From: Janthinobacterium lividum | GTDB lineage: Bacteria; Pseudomonadota; Gammaproteobacteria; Burkholderiales; Burkholderiaceae_D | Assembly: GCF_023509035.1 (NCBI RefSeq) | Contig: NZ_CP075583.1 | Span: 6,014,001-6,078,000, forward strand | Direction of reading: 5' to 3' | Length of the DNA stretch: 64,000 nt | Shown here: positions 35,831-44,551 of the stretch, in pieces | Position numbering within the stretch: position 1 is the first letter of the stretch | Layout: each line of letters begins with the position of its first letter | Translations under genes and position numbers: made by a program | Notes under the pieces: model-generated | The model's input: the letters and a program-made list of their open reading frames with translations, nothing else | What the model was told of the DNA's origin: nothing | Databases searched by the model: none

Positions 35831-38035
35831 TTAAAATTTGTAACCTGCCTTGGCGATGATCTGGCGTGGCGGACCATAGAAACCGTCGAGGATGAACACG
35901 GCCGGAATGTTGTAGCCATCCGTGCGGTAGCGCTTATTACCCAGGTTGCTGCCATGCAGGCTGAAGGTCCAGTTCTTCGGCGCTTCCCATACGACGCCAG
36001 CCGTCCAGATGCTGTAGCCGCCCTGCGCCAGGGTTTCGCTCAAGTCCGTGGTCGGATACACCTTGCTGCGGTAGCCATAGCCGACCATGCTGCGCAAGGC
36101 ACCGCCGAACACGTCGCGGTCCGTGCGCGTCAGGTTCAAGCCCACTTGCCGGGCTGGCGTGTTGCTGAACTTTTGCGTATGCGCAATGTTCTTGCCCCCG
36201 CTCATGAACTCGTCGTAGCCAGCGTTCAGCAGGGCGAGGAAACCGTTGACTTCCCACTGGCGGTTTGGCCGCCACGAAAATTCGAACTCGGCCCCTTTCA
36301 CGGTGGCCTTGCCCGCATTCGTAAAGTCGCCATAGAAGCCCGGCACGCCGCCCGGCTGCACATAGCTGGTGAAGACGGACAACTGGATATCCTTGTAGCG
36401 GTTGTAGAACAGGGCCACGTTGGCGTCAAACGTATCGTCCGGCGCAGCGTACTTCATGCCCACTTCCAGCGCGTCGAGTTTTTCATCCTTGTACGGCCGC
36501 GCGGAGTCCGGCACCACCAGGTTGTTGGCACGCACGTTGTAGCCGCCCGACTTGAAACCGCGCGACAGGTTGCTGTAGAAATTCGTCGTCTTTGACGCTT
36601 CATAGCGCACGGAGAGTTTCGGCGAAGTATTGCTGACCGACAAAGACTTGTCGAAGTCCGCCGCCGTCTGGATGGGCCGCGTAAAGCCCACGTCGGCAAA
36701 AGCGCGGTTGAGCACGATGGCGCGCTTTTCCTCGCGCGTATGGCGCAAGCCCGCATTGATGCTCCACACCTTGCCCAGCGGCCAGGTCCAGTCCGTGTAC
36801 AGCGCCGTGCTGTCCGTCTCCACCGTGCTGACGGCGGCCGTGAACTGGCGTCCCAGGAAGTTGTTGTAGATGCCGCCGCCGGCCGTGCCTTCGAAGCGGT
36901 ACAGGCCGATCACGCCGGCGCCGTAGTCGCCGCTGTACGAGGCCTGCAATTCCAGGCTCTTCTGCTCGTCGCGCGAGTCGCCGAACACGTCGGCGATGGG
37001 CAGCGGCAAGCCGTCGAAGTCGATGGTTTGCTCGGACGTGCTGCGCCGTTTGGCGCCGATCACTTTCACGGACCATTCGTTCGACAAGGTGTAGTTGGCC
37101 ACCAGCGAGCCGCCCCGGTTGTGCGTGAAGTTGTTGCCAGGCATGCCGCTCTGGATGTCATACGCGTCCTTGCTGGCAGGCCGCTTGAGCGGGTCGAAAG
37201 CGCTCACCCCCATGCGCTGGAAGCCGCGCACGCCCGATTTGTCATCCGTGGCGTCCAGGCTCAGCACGACAGTCAAGGGTATGTCCTGCGGAAAGTAGCC
37301 GACGGACAGGCGCGCGGCCGTACTGTCCTGGTCGCTGACCTGCTCGCCATTGAAGGTGTTGCGCCCGAAACCATCGCGGTCCAGCTTGGCAGCCGCCAGG
37401 CGCGCGCGCCAGGTGCCCTTCTCGTTGGCCAGGTTGAAGGCGGCCTTGAAGTTGCGCTGGTTGTAATTACCGATGCCCACTTCCGCCGAAGCGCCGTTTT
37501 CCTTCGCCAAGGGTCGCGAGATGTACTTGATGGCGCCGCCGATGGTGTTCTTGCCGTACAGGGTGCCTTGCGGGCCGCGCAGCACTTCGATGCGCTGCAC
37601 GTCGAACACGTCGAGCAGCGCGCCTTGCGGACGGGCCATGTAGACGTCGTCAAAATAAATGCCCACGCCCGGGTCCACGCCCCAGACGGGATCGGCCTGG
37701 CCCACGCCGCGAATGAAGGCCGTCAGGGTGGTGTTCGTGCCGCGCGAGGCGTACACGGTCAGGTTCGGCACGCGCTCCTGCAAGTCGGCCAGGTTCTGGA
37801 TATTCGCCCGTTCCAGGGCCTTGGCGGAAAACGCCGTGACGGCCAGCGGCACGTCCTGCAGGCGCTCTTCGCGGCGACGGGCAGAGACCGTCACGGTTTC
37901 CATGCGTTCTTTCGCATCGCTGGCTTCCTGGGCACTGACAGCGATGGCAGGGCTGGTTTCCTGCGCCTGGGCCTGGGTGGCAAATGCGCCGGCAACGGCG
38001 AGGGCGGCGGGCAATAATTTCAATGCAAGTTTCAT
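35831..38035 (-). CDS. TonB-dependent receptor
   Basis: A 734-residue outer-membrane receptor with a signal peptide (ending ATQAQAQ), METVTVSARRREERLQDVPL near 45 (parts: VTVSARRREERLQDVPL), plug motifs AFIRGVGQADPVWGVDPGVG and IEVLRGPQGTLYGKNTIGG, and a barrel ending AKAGYKF with terminal Phe. It is of the type seen in hydrophobic-compound or oligosaccharide uptake clusters. The ATG at 38035 has GGAGA upstream; an in-frame start ten codons earlier is less likely. Flanked by a cytosolic hydrolase and a secreted esterase. Confidence 0.9.
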   Translation of the reverse strand: MKLALKLLPAALAVAGAFATQAQAQETSPAIAVSAQEASDAKERMETVTVSARRREERLQDVPLAVTAFSAKALERANIQNLADLQERVPNLTVYASRGTNTTLTAFIRGVGQADPVWGVDPGVGIYFDDVYMARPQGALLDVFDVQRIEVLRGPQGTLYGKNTIGGAIKYISRPLAKENGASAEVGIGNYNQRNFKAAFNLANEKGTWRARLAAAKLDRDGFGRNTFNGEQVSDQDSTAARLSVGYFPQDIPLTVVLSLDATDDKSGVRGFQRMGVSAFDPLKRPASKDAYDIQSGMPGNNFTHNRGGSLVANYTLSNEWSVKVIGAKRRSTSEQTIDFDGLPLPIADVFGDSRDEQKSLELQASYSGDYGAGVIGLYRFEGTAGGGIYNNFLGRQFTAAVSTVETDSTALYTDWTWPLGKVWSINAGLRHTREEKRAIVLNRAFADVGFTRPIQTAADFDKSLSVSNTSPKLSVRYEASKTTNFYSNLSRGFKSGGYNVRANNLVVPDSARPYKDEKLDALEVGMKYAAPDDTFDANVALFYNRYKDIQLSVFTSYVQPGGVPGFYGDFTNAGKATVKGAEFEFSWRPNRQWEVNGFLALLNAGYDEFMSGGKNIAHTQKFSNTPARQVGLNLTRTDRDVFGGALRSMVGYGYRSKVYPTTDLSETLAQGGYSIWTAGVVWEAPKNWTFSLHGSNLGNKRYRTDGYNIPAVFILDGFYGPPRQIIAKAGYKF

Positions 38036-38182
38036 AGCGTCTCCAATGTCAGGCTTGCTTGCCACCAGGGAGGACGGCCGGATTCCAGGATCGCAAGACG
38101 TAACGGTACCCGCGCGCGTGAAGCGAGCACCTGCCCTGCGACGACTGAAGCCGGCCCTCTGCCCGTGCGGCGAGTGGCCTGT

Positions 38183-38992
38183 TTATTTTGAATGTGTAGT
38201 AAGGAAGGACTGCAACAAGGTATTCACACGCTGCGCCTGGTCCAGGGGCGTGGCGTGGCGCGAGTTCGCGATGATCTCGATCTCGCACTGCTGAAACTGT
38301 GCGGCAAAGGCCCGCTTGCTGGCGACGGGCGTGTAATCCTGGTCGGCCGCCATGATGAAGACGGGCATGGCCAAGGCGTCAAAATGAATGTCGATATCCC
38401 AGTGGAAAATGGCGTCCAGCGCGGCCAGATAGGCACGCTTGTCCATGCCCGCCATTTGCGTGGCGAAGCGCTCGACGAGGGTTTGCTGGACAGGATCGGG
38501 AAACAGTTTCTTGCCGATGATCTTGCCCATGGCTTTCAGGCCGAAAGTGGCGATCACTGTGCGGCGCAGCCAGTAGGCGAACAGCAGCGCAGCCGGTTTG
38601 CTGCCCTGAAACGGTTGGGAATTGATCAGGCATAAGCTGGCCACGCGGCCCGGAGCGCGGTTGGCCATTTCCAGGCCCACCATGCCGCCCAGGGAAAAGC
38701 CGACGATGTGCGCACGCGGCACGTCGAGCTGGTCCATCAAGTTGAAGAGATCGTTGGCGAAGTCACCGATCTGCCAGTCGCCGTTTGGCGCGGGACTGGC
38801 GCCATGGCCGCGCATATCGGGCACGATCAGGCGATAGCTGGTGCCGAGTGCATCGATCTGCGGGCGCCAGTCTTCGGCGCAGGAACCGAGGCCGTGCAGC
38901 AAGAAAATGGGCTCTGACCGCGCGGGATTGCCCTGCCCCGTACCGAGGTCGAGGTAATGCAATGGAACATCGGATGTCGTGTGACGCCGCAT
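38183..38992 (-). CDS. alpha/beta hydrolase
   Basis: A 269-residue cytosolic hydrolase: IFLLHGLGSCAEDW (oxyanion), DMRGHGAS, nucleophile Ser in GFSLGGM near 96, acid in AADQDYTP and a late His in SRHATPLDQ. It resembles small esterases/pimeloyl-ester-type hydrolases. A TetR-type operator candidate sits about 75-90 bp upstream, and the TetR gene is next in the same direction, so regulation by that TetR is likely. Confidence 0.85.
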   Translation of the reverse strand: MRRHTTSDVPLHYLDLGTGQGNPARSEPIFLLHGLGSCAEDWRPQIDALGTSYRLIVPDMRGHGASPAPNGDWQIGDFANDLFNLMDQLDVPRAHIVGFSLGGMVGLEMANRAPGRVASLCLINSQPFQGSKPAALLFAYWLRRTVIATFGLKAMGKIIGKKLFPDPVQQTLVERFATQMAGMDKRAYLAALDAIFHWDIDIHFDALAMPVFIMAADQDYTPVASKRAFAAQFQQCEIEIIANSRHATPLDQAQRVNTLLQSFLTTHSK

Positions 38993-39067
38993 TCTGTCTC
39001 CTTGCTGTTGAACATGCTTTGTGTTCAGGTGCAGGAATCTATTTTCCTGCTGTTGGAAAACATAATA

Positions 39068-39083
39068 CGGAATCCGAATTCCG
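39068..39083. promoter_or_regulatory. candidate TetR operator upstream of the hydrolase gene
   Basis: Perfect inverted repeat CGGAAT-CCGA-ATTCCG, in the AT-rich gap between TetR and hydrolase genes. It shares the GGAA-N6-TTCC core with a second site at 39772. Confidence 0.5.
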
Positions 39084-39108
39084 ATTTCAAGTTAAATCGC
39101 TAAATATC

Positions 39109-39747
39109 TCAAGTCAGGTAATTTAAAGCAACACGCACCAGCTCATCTTCCAGTGCCGCGCCCGACAAAAAGGACAGCGAGCCCGTCAAGGTATGCTGGT
39201 TCAGTATGCCCAGCAGCACGGGCGGCACCACCATCATCGCCTGCGTGGGGTTGGGGTGGCGGATGCTGGCCGACTTGCTGGCCAATACGGCGACCGTGCG
39301 TTGCGAAATCAAATGATTGATCTGGTGCACCCTGTCGCGAAATTGCGCATCCTGCGACGCGCGCGTGATCAAGGCCCGCAAGACACCGCTGCGTCCGCCA
39401 TTCACGGCCACGAACATGGCCACCATGGCGCGGATGAAGTCTTCCAGGCTGCGCGCTTCCCACTGGCGCAACTCCGTCAGGGTCTCTACCTTTTCCACCA
39501 TGTCGGAAAAAAAGCGCTGCAGCAGCAAACGGCTCAGGGTGTCCTTATCGCCCAGCAAGCGATAAAACGTGCCCACCGACGTTTCCGCCAGCCGGGCCAG
39601 GTCGGCCACGCCGATCTCATCGAAACGGTTTTCCGCCAGCAATTGTTCGCCCACCAGCAGCAGGCGCTCGAACGCCTGCTTGCTGCGCGCCTGGGTGGGC
39701 TCCGGTGGAACGATCATCTGCGGGAAGGGCATCGGAAAGGAAGGCAT
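39109..39747 (-). CDS. TetR/AcrR family transcriptional regulator
   Basis: A 212-residue regulator. The N-terminal HTH (about 15-65) contains TQARSKQAFERLL, IGVADLARLAETSVGTFYRLLGDK (parts: VADLARLAETSVGTFYRLL), followed by an effector domain with no recognisable ligand signature. It probably represses its own gene and the downstream hydrolase/receptor/esterase genes through the paired GGAA-N6-TTCC sites. Confidence 0.88.
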   Translation of the reverse strand: MPSFPMPFPQMIVPPEPTQARSKQAFERLLLVGEQLLAENRFDEIGVADLARLAETSVGTFYRLLGDKDTLSRLLLQRFFSDMVEKVETLTELRQWEARSLEDFIRAMVAMFVAVNGGRSGVLRALITRASQDAQFRDRVHQINHLISQRTVAVLASKSASIRHPNPTQAMMVVPPVLLGILNQHTLTGSLSFLSGAALEDELVRVALNYLT

Positions 39748-39771
39748 GCGGCGTCGGCGTCTTTGAATAGT

Positions 39772-39785
39772 GGAACCTAAGTTCC
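39772..39785. promoter_or_regulatory. candidate TetR autoregulatory operator
   Basis: Inverted repeat GGAAC-CTAA-GTTCC, 25-38 bp before the TetR start codon, with the same geometry as the site at 39068-39083. Confidence 0.45.
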
Positions 39786-39855
39786 GTTATTGGAAGCTCC
39801 TATTGTAACGCGTGAGACGGCCGGTGGGGAGCGCCGCGTGGCGCCCTGGCGTGCG

Positions 39856-40812
39856 CTACCTGCCCTGCCACTCCATGTAGACGTCGGCGCGCTGGTAATG
39901 GGCGTCGCCGGCCGGCCGCGCCACGTGGGTAAAGCCGCTGCTTTCATACAGGCGGATGGCGGGCGCCAGCTTGCTGTTCGATTCCAGGAACAGCAGTTGC
40001 GCGCCGCTGGCCTCGAAGGCGTCGAAAGCCCGTTCGATCAGCCGGCGCGCGATGCCCAAACCCTGGCACTCAGGCGTGACGGCCATCTTCGACAGCTCGA
40101 TGCTGGCGTCGCCGGCGCGAATCAGGGCGCAAGTGCCGACGATCTTGCCGTCCAGGCGCGCGAGGAAAATCTGCCCGCCGTCGTCGAGGATGGAACGTTG
40201 CGGATCGGACAGCACCTTGTCGTCCAACGCCTCGACATAAAAGTACCGTTCCAGCCATTCGATATTCAGGCGCTTGAAATCTGCCGCGTAGGGCGCCGCG
40301 TAATCGATGATCTCCACGGCGGCCCGCTCGCGCTGGCGCCGGCAGGCGGCGATCGTTTCGCCAAAGCCTTGCGCCTGCAAACGCGCTTCAGCCCGGTCCA
40401 GGCTGGCCATCAGTTGCGGCGTGCCGTGCTCGAACACGGCATCGACAGCCGCGCGCACATCGTCCCACAGGGGCGTCATGTTGCGCAGCAAGGCGTGCCC
40501 GGCGTCGGACAGCGCCAGCAGGCGGCGCCGTTCATCCTTGGCGTCCGGCATCTCCGTCACCACACCGGCATCGAGCAGTTTGCGCCCCAGCTGCACCACA
40601 ACCGGATGCGTCTGGCCGAGCTGCGCGGCGAGGGCCGTGATCGCCGTCGGGCCGTTGTCGCGCAGCAGTAGCAACAAGGGGAAACAGCGCGACGTCAACT
40701 CGACGCCGGCCGCCAGATAGCTGGTATCGACGCCGGCATACAGTTGATCGGAAAGACGGCGCAGTCGGCTGGCCAGCATCAGGGAGCCGTAGGTTTGCAG
40801 GGTGGAGGACAT
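39856..40812 (-). CDS. MarR-GNAT fusion protein
   Basis: A 318-residue two-domain protein. The N-terminal winged HTH of MarR type (about 1-145) contains TAITALAAQLGQTHPVVVQLGRKL (parts: ITALAAQLGQTHPVV) and DERRRLLALSDAG. The C-terminal GNAT acetyltransferase (about 160-315) has the acetyl-CoA loop CQGLGIARRLIERA. It may couple gene regulation to acetylation of a small molecule; the substrate is unknown. The ATG at 40812 is preferred over a TTG nine bases upstream. Adjacent to but probably separate from the TetR gene. Confidence 0.87.
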   Translation of the reverse strand: MSSTLQTYGSLMLASRLRRLSDQLYAGVDTSYLAAGVELTSRCFPLLLLLRDNGPTAITALAAQLGQTHPVVVQLGRKLLDAGVVTEMPDAKDERRRLLALSDAGHALLRNMTPLWDDVRAAVDAVFEHGTPQLMASLDRAEARLQAQGFGETIAACRRQRERAAVEIIDYAAPYAADFKRLNIEWLERYFYVEALDDKVLSDPQRSILDDGGQIFLARLDGKIVGTCALIRAGDASIELSKMAVTPECQGLGIARRLIERAFDAFEASGAQLLFLESNSKLAPAIRLYESSGFTHVARPAGDAHYQRADVYMEWQGR

Positions 40813-40828
40813 GTTTGGCAAGATATAT

Positions 40829-40840
40829 GTAAGTAGTTAC
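40829..40840. promoter_or_regulatory. candidate operator of the MarR-GNAT gene
   Basis: Inverted repeat GTAA-GTAG-TTAC just upstream of the start codon, inside a longer TGTA...TACA context. Autoregulation by the MarR domain is plausible but unproven. Confidence 0.35.
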
Positions 40841-40910
40841 GTACATCCTAACGCAAACCGGCTTTTCAGGTCAAGGGCCAGCGACCGCCCCTCAACAGGC
40901 CACGTCGATG

Positions 40911-41336
40911 TCAGAACACGCCAGCCTCGCCCGCATCAAAGGCTTCCTTCCACAGATGGTAGCCTTCCAGTTCGCTTTCATGAACAGGTTCATGGCCAAT
41001 CAATGAATGCCCCTCCGCCGCGCCCGGACTGCGATTCGGAGCGTGGCCTATCCTGACCGTCCAGCTGCCGTCCAGCGCAGCGGCCTGCGCCTCCCCGGCC
41101 GTGCCGAACTCGTATTCACCGTATGCACAGCCGATGATCAGCAGGTAATCGTCCTCCGTTGCCACGATGTCCTTGCCACCCATGTAAATCGCCTCGCCGC
41201 GGCCGACCTCGACTGTATCTATCTTCAACACCTTGGAAACAGAAAACTTGCCGCCCTCGTCTTGGGAAAGCAGCAGATCTCCTTGCTTGAAAGGAAAAAT
41301 TTTATAGTCGGGAGGGAAGAAATTTCCTGCAATCAT
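40911..41336 (-). CDS. hypothetical protein
   Basis: A 141-residue acidic soluble protein, no signal peptide. Begins MIAGNFFPPDYKIFPFKQGD with beta-rich, small-barrel-like character (LLLSQDEGGKFSVSKVLKI). No recognised family. The following gene upstream on the same strand (27 bp away) is also unknown, and the pair sits in a block of small unknowns that looks immunity-like. Function unknown. Confidence 0.6.
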   Translation of the reverse strand: MIAGNFFPPDYKIFPFKQGDLLLSQDEGGKFSVSKVLKIDTVEVGRGEAIYMGGKDIVATEDDYLLIIGCAYGEYEFGTAGEAQAAALDGSWTVRIGHAPNRSPGAAEGHSLIGHEPVHESELEGYHLWKEAFDAGEAGVF

Positions 41337-41363
41337 GAGTACACCTTTCAGTTTATATTTACG

Positions 41364-41789
41364 TCAATCTTCATCGGCCAGCGCCGCTTGCAGCCTGGCC
41401 CGGAACACCGCCCCGGCCATCTCGCCCAAGGTCGGCCACACCTGCGTCAGCCAGCGCTTGCCCTCCTCGCTCACCTCCACATACGGCGCGTCGCGCGCGG
41501 CGCACGCCAGGCCGATCGCGATGACTTGCCCCGCATCTTCCAGGCCACCCGCGATCATGGCGTCGATGGGCAAGGCGATCAGCTCGGCGGTCAAATGCGG
41601 ACGCAGCAGGCAGGCGGGCGCGATGATGGCGAACGATGCTTCCACATAATTCCAGCAATTGGTGGGCCAGTGAGCGGCTTGGACGGCGTCGAGGAAGGCC
41701 GCGTCGTTGATGGCATTCGGCTTGGCTTGCGCTTGCGCATAGAAAGCGGCTAGGGCGACGAGTTGTGGCGGGGAAGTCCAGGTGGGCAT
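41364..41789 (-). CDS. hypothetical protein
   Basis: A 141-residue, mostly helical soluble protein (begins MPTWTSPPQLVALAAFYAQ). No recognised domain and no signal peptide. Transcribed with the gene at 40911 (27-bp gap) and divergent from the DUF1566-type gene. Function unknown. Confidence 0.6.
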   Translation of the reverse strand: MPTWTSPPQLVALAAFYAQAQAKPNAINDAAFLDAVQAAHWPTNCWNYVEASFAIIAPACLLRPHLTAELIALPIDAMIAGGLEDAGQVIAIGLACAARDAPYVEVSEEGKRWLTQVWPTLGEMAGAVFRARLQAALADED

Positions 41790-41918
41790 CAGTCATTGAT
41801 CCAGGCATAGCCGCGCCAGGCTGGCGGCAATGGCGGACTGTAGCATGTTCAAGCGGCACGCTAAAACACGGCTGGCGCGGCATAATAATGCCCTTCGTCA
41901 CTCCCGCCAGTCACACCG

Positions 41919-43109
41919 ATGCCAACAGCCTTTGAACTCTGGAAAACCGAACTGCTTATCGTGGGCAACATCGTTCAGGATGGCGACAGCACCACACCGC
42001 CCGATGAAGCCCAGCGGCGCTTCCAGCGCTACTGCGCCATGCTCGATGCGCTGACGGGCAAGGAAGGCGCGCAATACGCGCTGGCCATCTTTCAATCCGT
42101 GCAAGCCGAACACGATTACGGCGCCTATCAGATAGCCAACCGCGCCGCCTGGCGCTACGGCGAGACGGCGTATTGCATGGCACTGCTGCATGAACTGCCG
42201 CGCCTGATCGCCACCTTGCCCGACTGGGCGGGCGAGCTTCTCGTCGGTATCGCCAATGGCGCCGGTACGCCCCACGCCTCGACCATCACCTGCTTCAACT
42301 CCCTGCTGGCCGGCGCGCCGCCCGCGCCTCAGGCGCTGATCGCGGCCTTTATTGCCGAGGAAGAAGACGATGGCTGGTTCGAGCATTGCCCTGGCGTGCT
42401 GGGCGCCATTGCCAGCGAACGCTACGCAGGCATCATGCCTGGCCACGCTGGCGCCCCCAGCTACCAGCTGTTCCTGCTGCCCGGCGAAGGCGGCGCCCTG
42501 CCCTGGCAAGCCGCGCTCGACTGGGCCGCGGCGCGCAGCGCCTGCCTGCCTACGCGCAGCGAACTGGCCTTGCTGCACGCCAACTTGCGCGACGCCTTCC
42601 CGGATGCCTGGTACTGGTCGTTGGAAGCGGACGCCATCCTGCCCCGCCTGGCATGGAGCCACGATTTCGATAACGGCACCCAATACAACTTTCGCAAAAC
42701 CTACAGCGGCCGCGCCTGCGCCGTGCGCCGGGTCGAATTGGCGCCATCGGCGGCCGCACCCGTCCCATTGCGGCAGGGCGAGCGCTATGCCGGCCTGATT
42801 CTCGGCAAAGATGGCGCGCCCGACTACCATCTACTACTGCAGCCGGACAAGTTCGAGCAGGAGTACAACTCGTGGCAAGCCACATCAGACTGGGCCGCCA
42901 GCCTCGGTCACAGCCTGCCCAACCGGCGCGAGCAGACCTTGCTGTATGCGACATTGAAAGATGCATTCCGGCCAAACTGGCACTGGTCGAGCGAGCCGGG
43001 CGACATCGAGGACGAAGCGTGGTGCAAGGACTTTGACACGGGCGTCGCCTATCAGACTTTGCGCGAGTTCGACGGCTACGCGCTCTGCGTGCGCCGGGTG
43101 CTTGTATAG
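41919..43109 (+). CDS. protein with tandem DUF1566-like domains
   Basis: A 396-residue protein. Residues 1-160 are helical and unrecognised. Two tandem copies of a ~108-residue domain follow (about 167-276 and 287-396), aligned by ERYAG, DWAA, LP-R-E/Q, LRDAF/LKDAF, W-WS-E, DFD-G and a final CAVRRV/CVRRV. These match the Lcl C-terminal (DUF1566) fold in which WxLPTxxEL and YWSS recur. No signal peptide. Function unknown; 39 bp before the next unknown gene, likely co-transcribed. Confidence 0.7.
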   Translation: MPTAFELWKTELLIVGNIVQDGDSTTPPDEAQRRFQRYCAMLDALTGKEGAQYALAIFQSVQAEHDYGAYQIANRAAWRYGETAYCMALLHELPRLIATLPDWAGELLVGIANGAGTPHASTITCFNSLLAGAPPAPQALIAAFIAEEEDDGWFEHCPGVLGAIASERYAGIMPGHAGAPSYQLFLLPGEGGALPWQAALDWAAARSACLPTRSELALLHANLRDAFPDAWYWSLEADAILPRLAWSHDFDNGTQYNFRKTYSGRACAVRRVELAPSAAAPVPLRQGERYAGLILGKDGAPDYHLLLQPDKFEQEYNSWQATSDWAASLGHSLPNRREQTLLYATLKDAFRPNWHWSSEPGDIEDEAWCKDFDTGVAYQTLREFDGYALCVRRVLV

Positions 43110-43148
43110 TGCGCATTTGCTCACGCGAACTGCCCCATCAAGGAAACC

Positions 43149-43667
43149 ATGCTGTTATCACTCGACGATCCGATCTGGCCCACCCTGGAAGGCGGCTACC
43201 GCATGCCCTACGACGTGGCCGAGGCGCTCAAGGCCATGCAGGCGGGCGAAGACGTCTGGCATGAGCTGTGGGAAGAGCTGCACCACCAGGGCGACGTGGG
43301 CGTCGCCTCGTATGCGGCCGTGCCCCAGCTCGTCGCCATGCTGGGTGGTGCCGACTCGCGCGAGGAAGATTTCTATGCGCTCATCGCCTTGATCGAACTG
43401 GAGCGCCACCGCCCGCACAATCCGCCCCTGCCGGACTGGCTGGCCGATAGCTACCAGGCAGCCTGGACGCAGCTGCCCGCCATCGCCGCACGCGACTTGC
43501 AGGGCCAGCTTGACTCCGACATGCTGGAATCCGTGTTCGCCGTGCTGGCCCTTGCCAAGGGCAAGCTGCGGCTGGGCGCCCTGCTGCTGCAGATGGATTC
43601 CTCCGAAGCGGACGAGTGGCTGGAAGAGCGTCTCGGCTGGTCCGAGGTCTACGGAGATAACGCGTAA
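43149..43667 (+). CDS. hypothetical HEAT-like helical protein
   Basis: A 172-residue acidic, helical protein (begins MLLSLDDPIWPTLEGGYR). WHELWEELHHQGDVGVASYAAVPQLV (part: DVGVASYAAVPQLVAML) resembles helical immunity proteins of contact-dependent or polymorphic toxin systems, but no toxin gene is adjacent. Probably co-transcribed with the DUF1566-type gene. Function unknown. Confidence 0.6.
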   Translation: MLLSLDDPIWPTLEGGYRMPYDVAEALKAMQAGEDVWHELWEELHHQGDVGVASYAAVPQLVAMLGGADSREEDFYALIALIELERHRPHNPPLPDWLADSYQAAWTQLPAIAARDLQGQLDSDMLESVFAVLALAKGKLRLGALLLQMDSSEADEWLEERLGWSEVYGDNA

Positions 43668-43681
43668 AGACTGGAAATAAC

Positions 43682-44398
43682 CTAGAAACGCTCGTCGCGC
43701 AGCGCCGGCAGCACCAGTTCGCGCACGAACGAGGCATTCGACAGGTTCAGCAACATGCGCACGACGGCAACGACGTCATGCACAGGGATCAGCTCGCCCT
43801 CGCCCCGCGCGGCGGCGTCCGCCAGCGGCACGGACAAGCCATCATAAGTATTCAGATAGCCCAGCTGCAGCGCCGTCACGGCCAGTCCCTGCGCACGGAA
43901 GCCTTCACGCAAGGCATCGGCGATGCCGTTCAGGGCGAATTTCGAGGCGCTGAACGTCACTTCCGGGCGGCCGCTCTGGCGCAGCCCGGACGTCGACCCC
44001 GTGAGTATCAGCTGCGGCTTGCTGCTGGCCAGCAAGCGGGGCACCAGGCGCTTGAGCAGCAAAATGGTCGCAGTGATGTTGGTATTGACCATGTCGACGA
44101 TGGCGTCGTCCGCATCGCCAAGGAAAGCGTAGTCGTCGCTAAACGCTTTTTCTTCCCACACACCCAGGTTGTAGATCACCGCATCCAGCGCGGCAGGCGC
44201 CTCGCGCGCAATGCGTTCGACGGCCTCGGCGGGTGTGGCCAGGTCCGCCGCGATCCATTGCAGCTGCGTGCCCTGGCCAGCGGGCAAGTCGGCAGGTTGC
44301 TGGCGCGATACGCCGATGACGGCATATCCGTCAGCGAGCAAACCGTCTACCAGCGCGCGCCCCAGGCCCCGGCTCGCGCCCACGATCATGATGTGCAT
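43682..44398 (-). CDS. SDR family protein with Phe in place of the catalytic Tyr
   Basis: A 238-residue short-chain dehydrogenase fold. The N-terminal GASRGLGRAL binds NAD(P), and YNLGVWEE replaces the usual NNAG. The catalytic Ser sits in TGSTSG (135-136). The YxxxK motif reads F149-S-A-S-K153, so the normal proton-donating Tyr is absent and Lys is kept. A conventional oxidoreductase activity is therefore doubtful; some atypical SDRs act as binding proteins or regulators. Convergent with the gene at 43149. Confidence 0.82.
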   Translation of the reverse strand: MHIMIVGASRGLGRALVDGLLADGYAVIGVSRQQPADLPAGQGTQLQWIAADLATPAEAVERIAREAPAALDAVIYNLGVWEEKAFSDDYAFLGDADDAIVDMVNTNITATILLLKRLVPRLLASSKPQLILTGSTSGLRQSGRPEVTFSASKFALNGIADALREGFRAQGLAVTALQLGYLNTYDGLSVPLADAAARGEGELIPVHDVVAVVRMLLNLSNASFVRELVLPALRDERF

Positions 44399-44551
44399 AC
44401 TGTGTCCTTTCCAATGAAGTCAACGCTGATGATAGCGACGTTGTATTAAGCACAGCTGAGGCGGCTCCCCATCCTCCCCCGCGTTTACTCACGCGACGGA
44501 AATGCGTATGCTAGGTCTGGCAATCTCCGATAACACACAAGAACGAGACAC

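Noticed and set aside
38036..38182. Cobalamin riboswitch upstream of the TonB receptor at 35831
   Set aside because: The leader is GC-rich but no B12-box-like motif or expected helices could be found.
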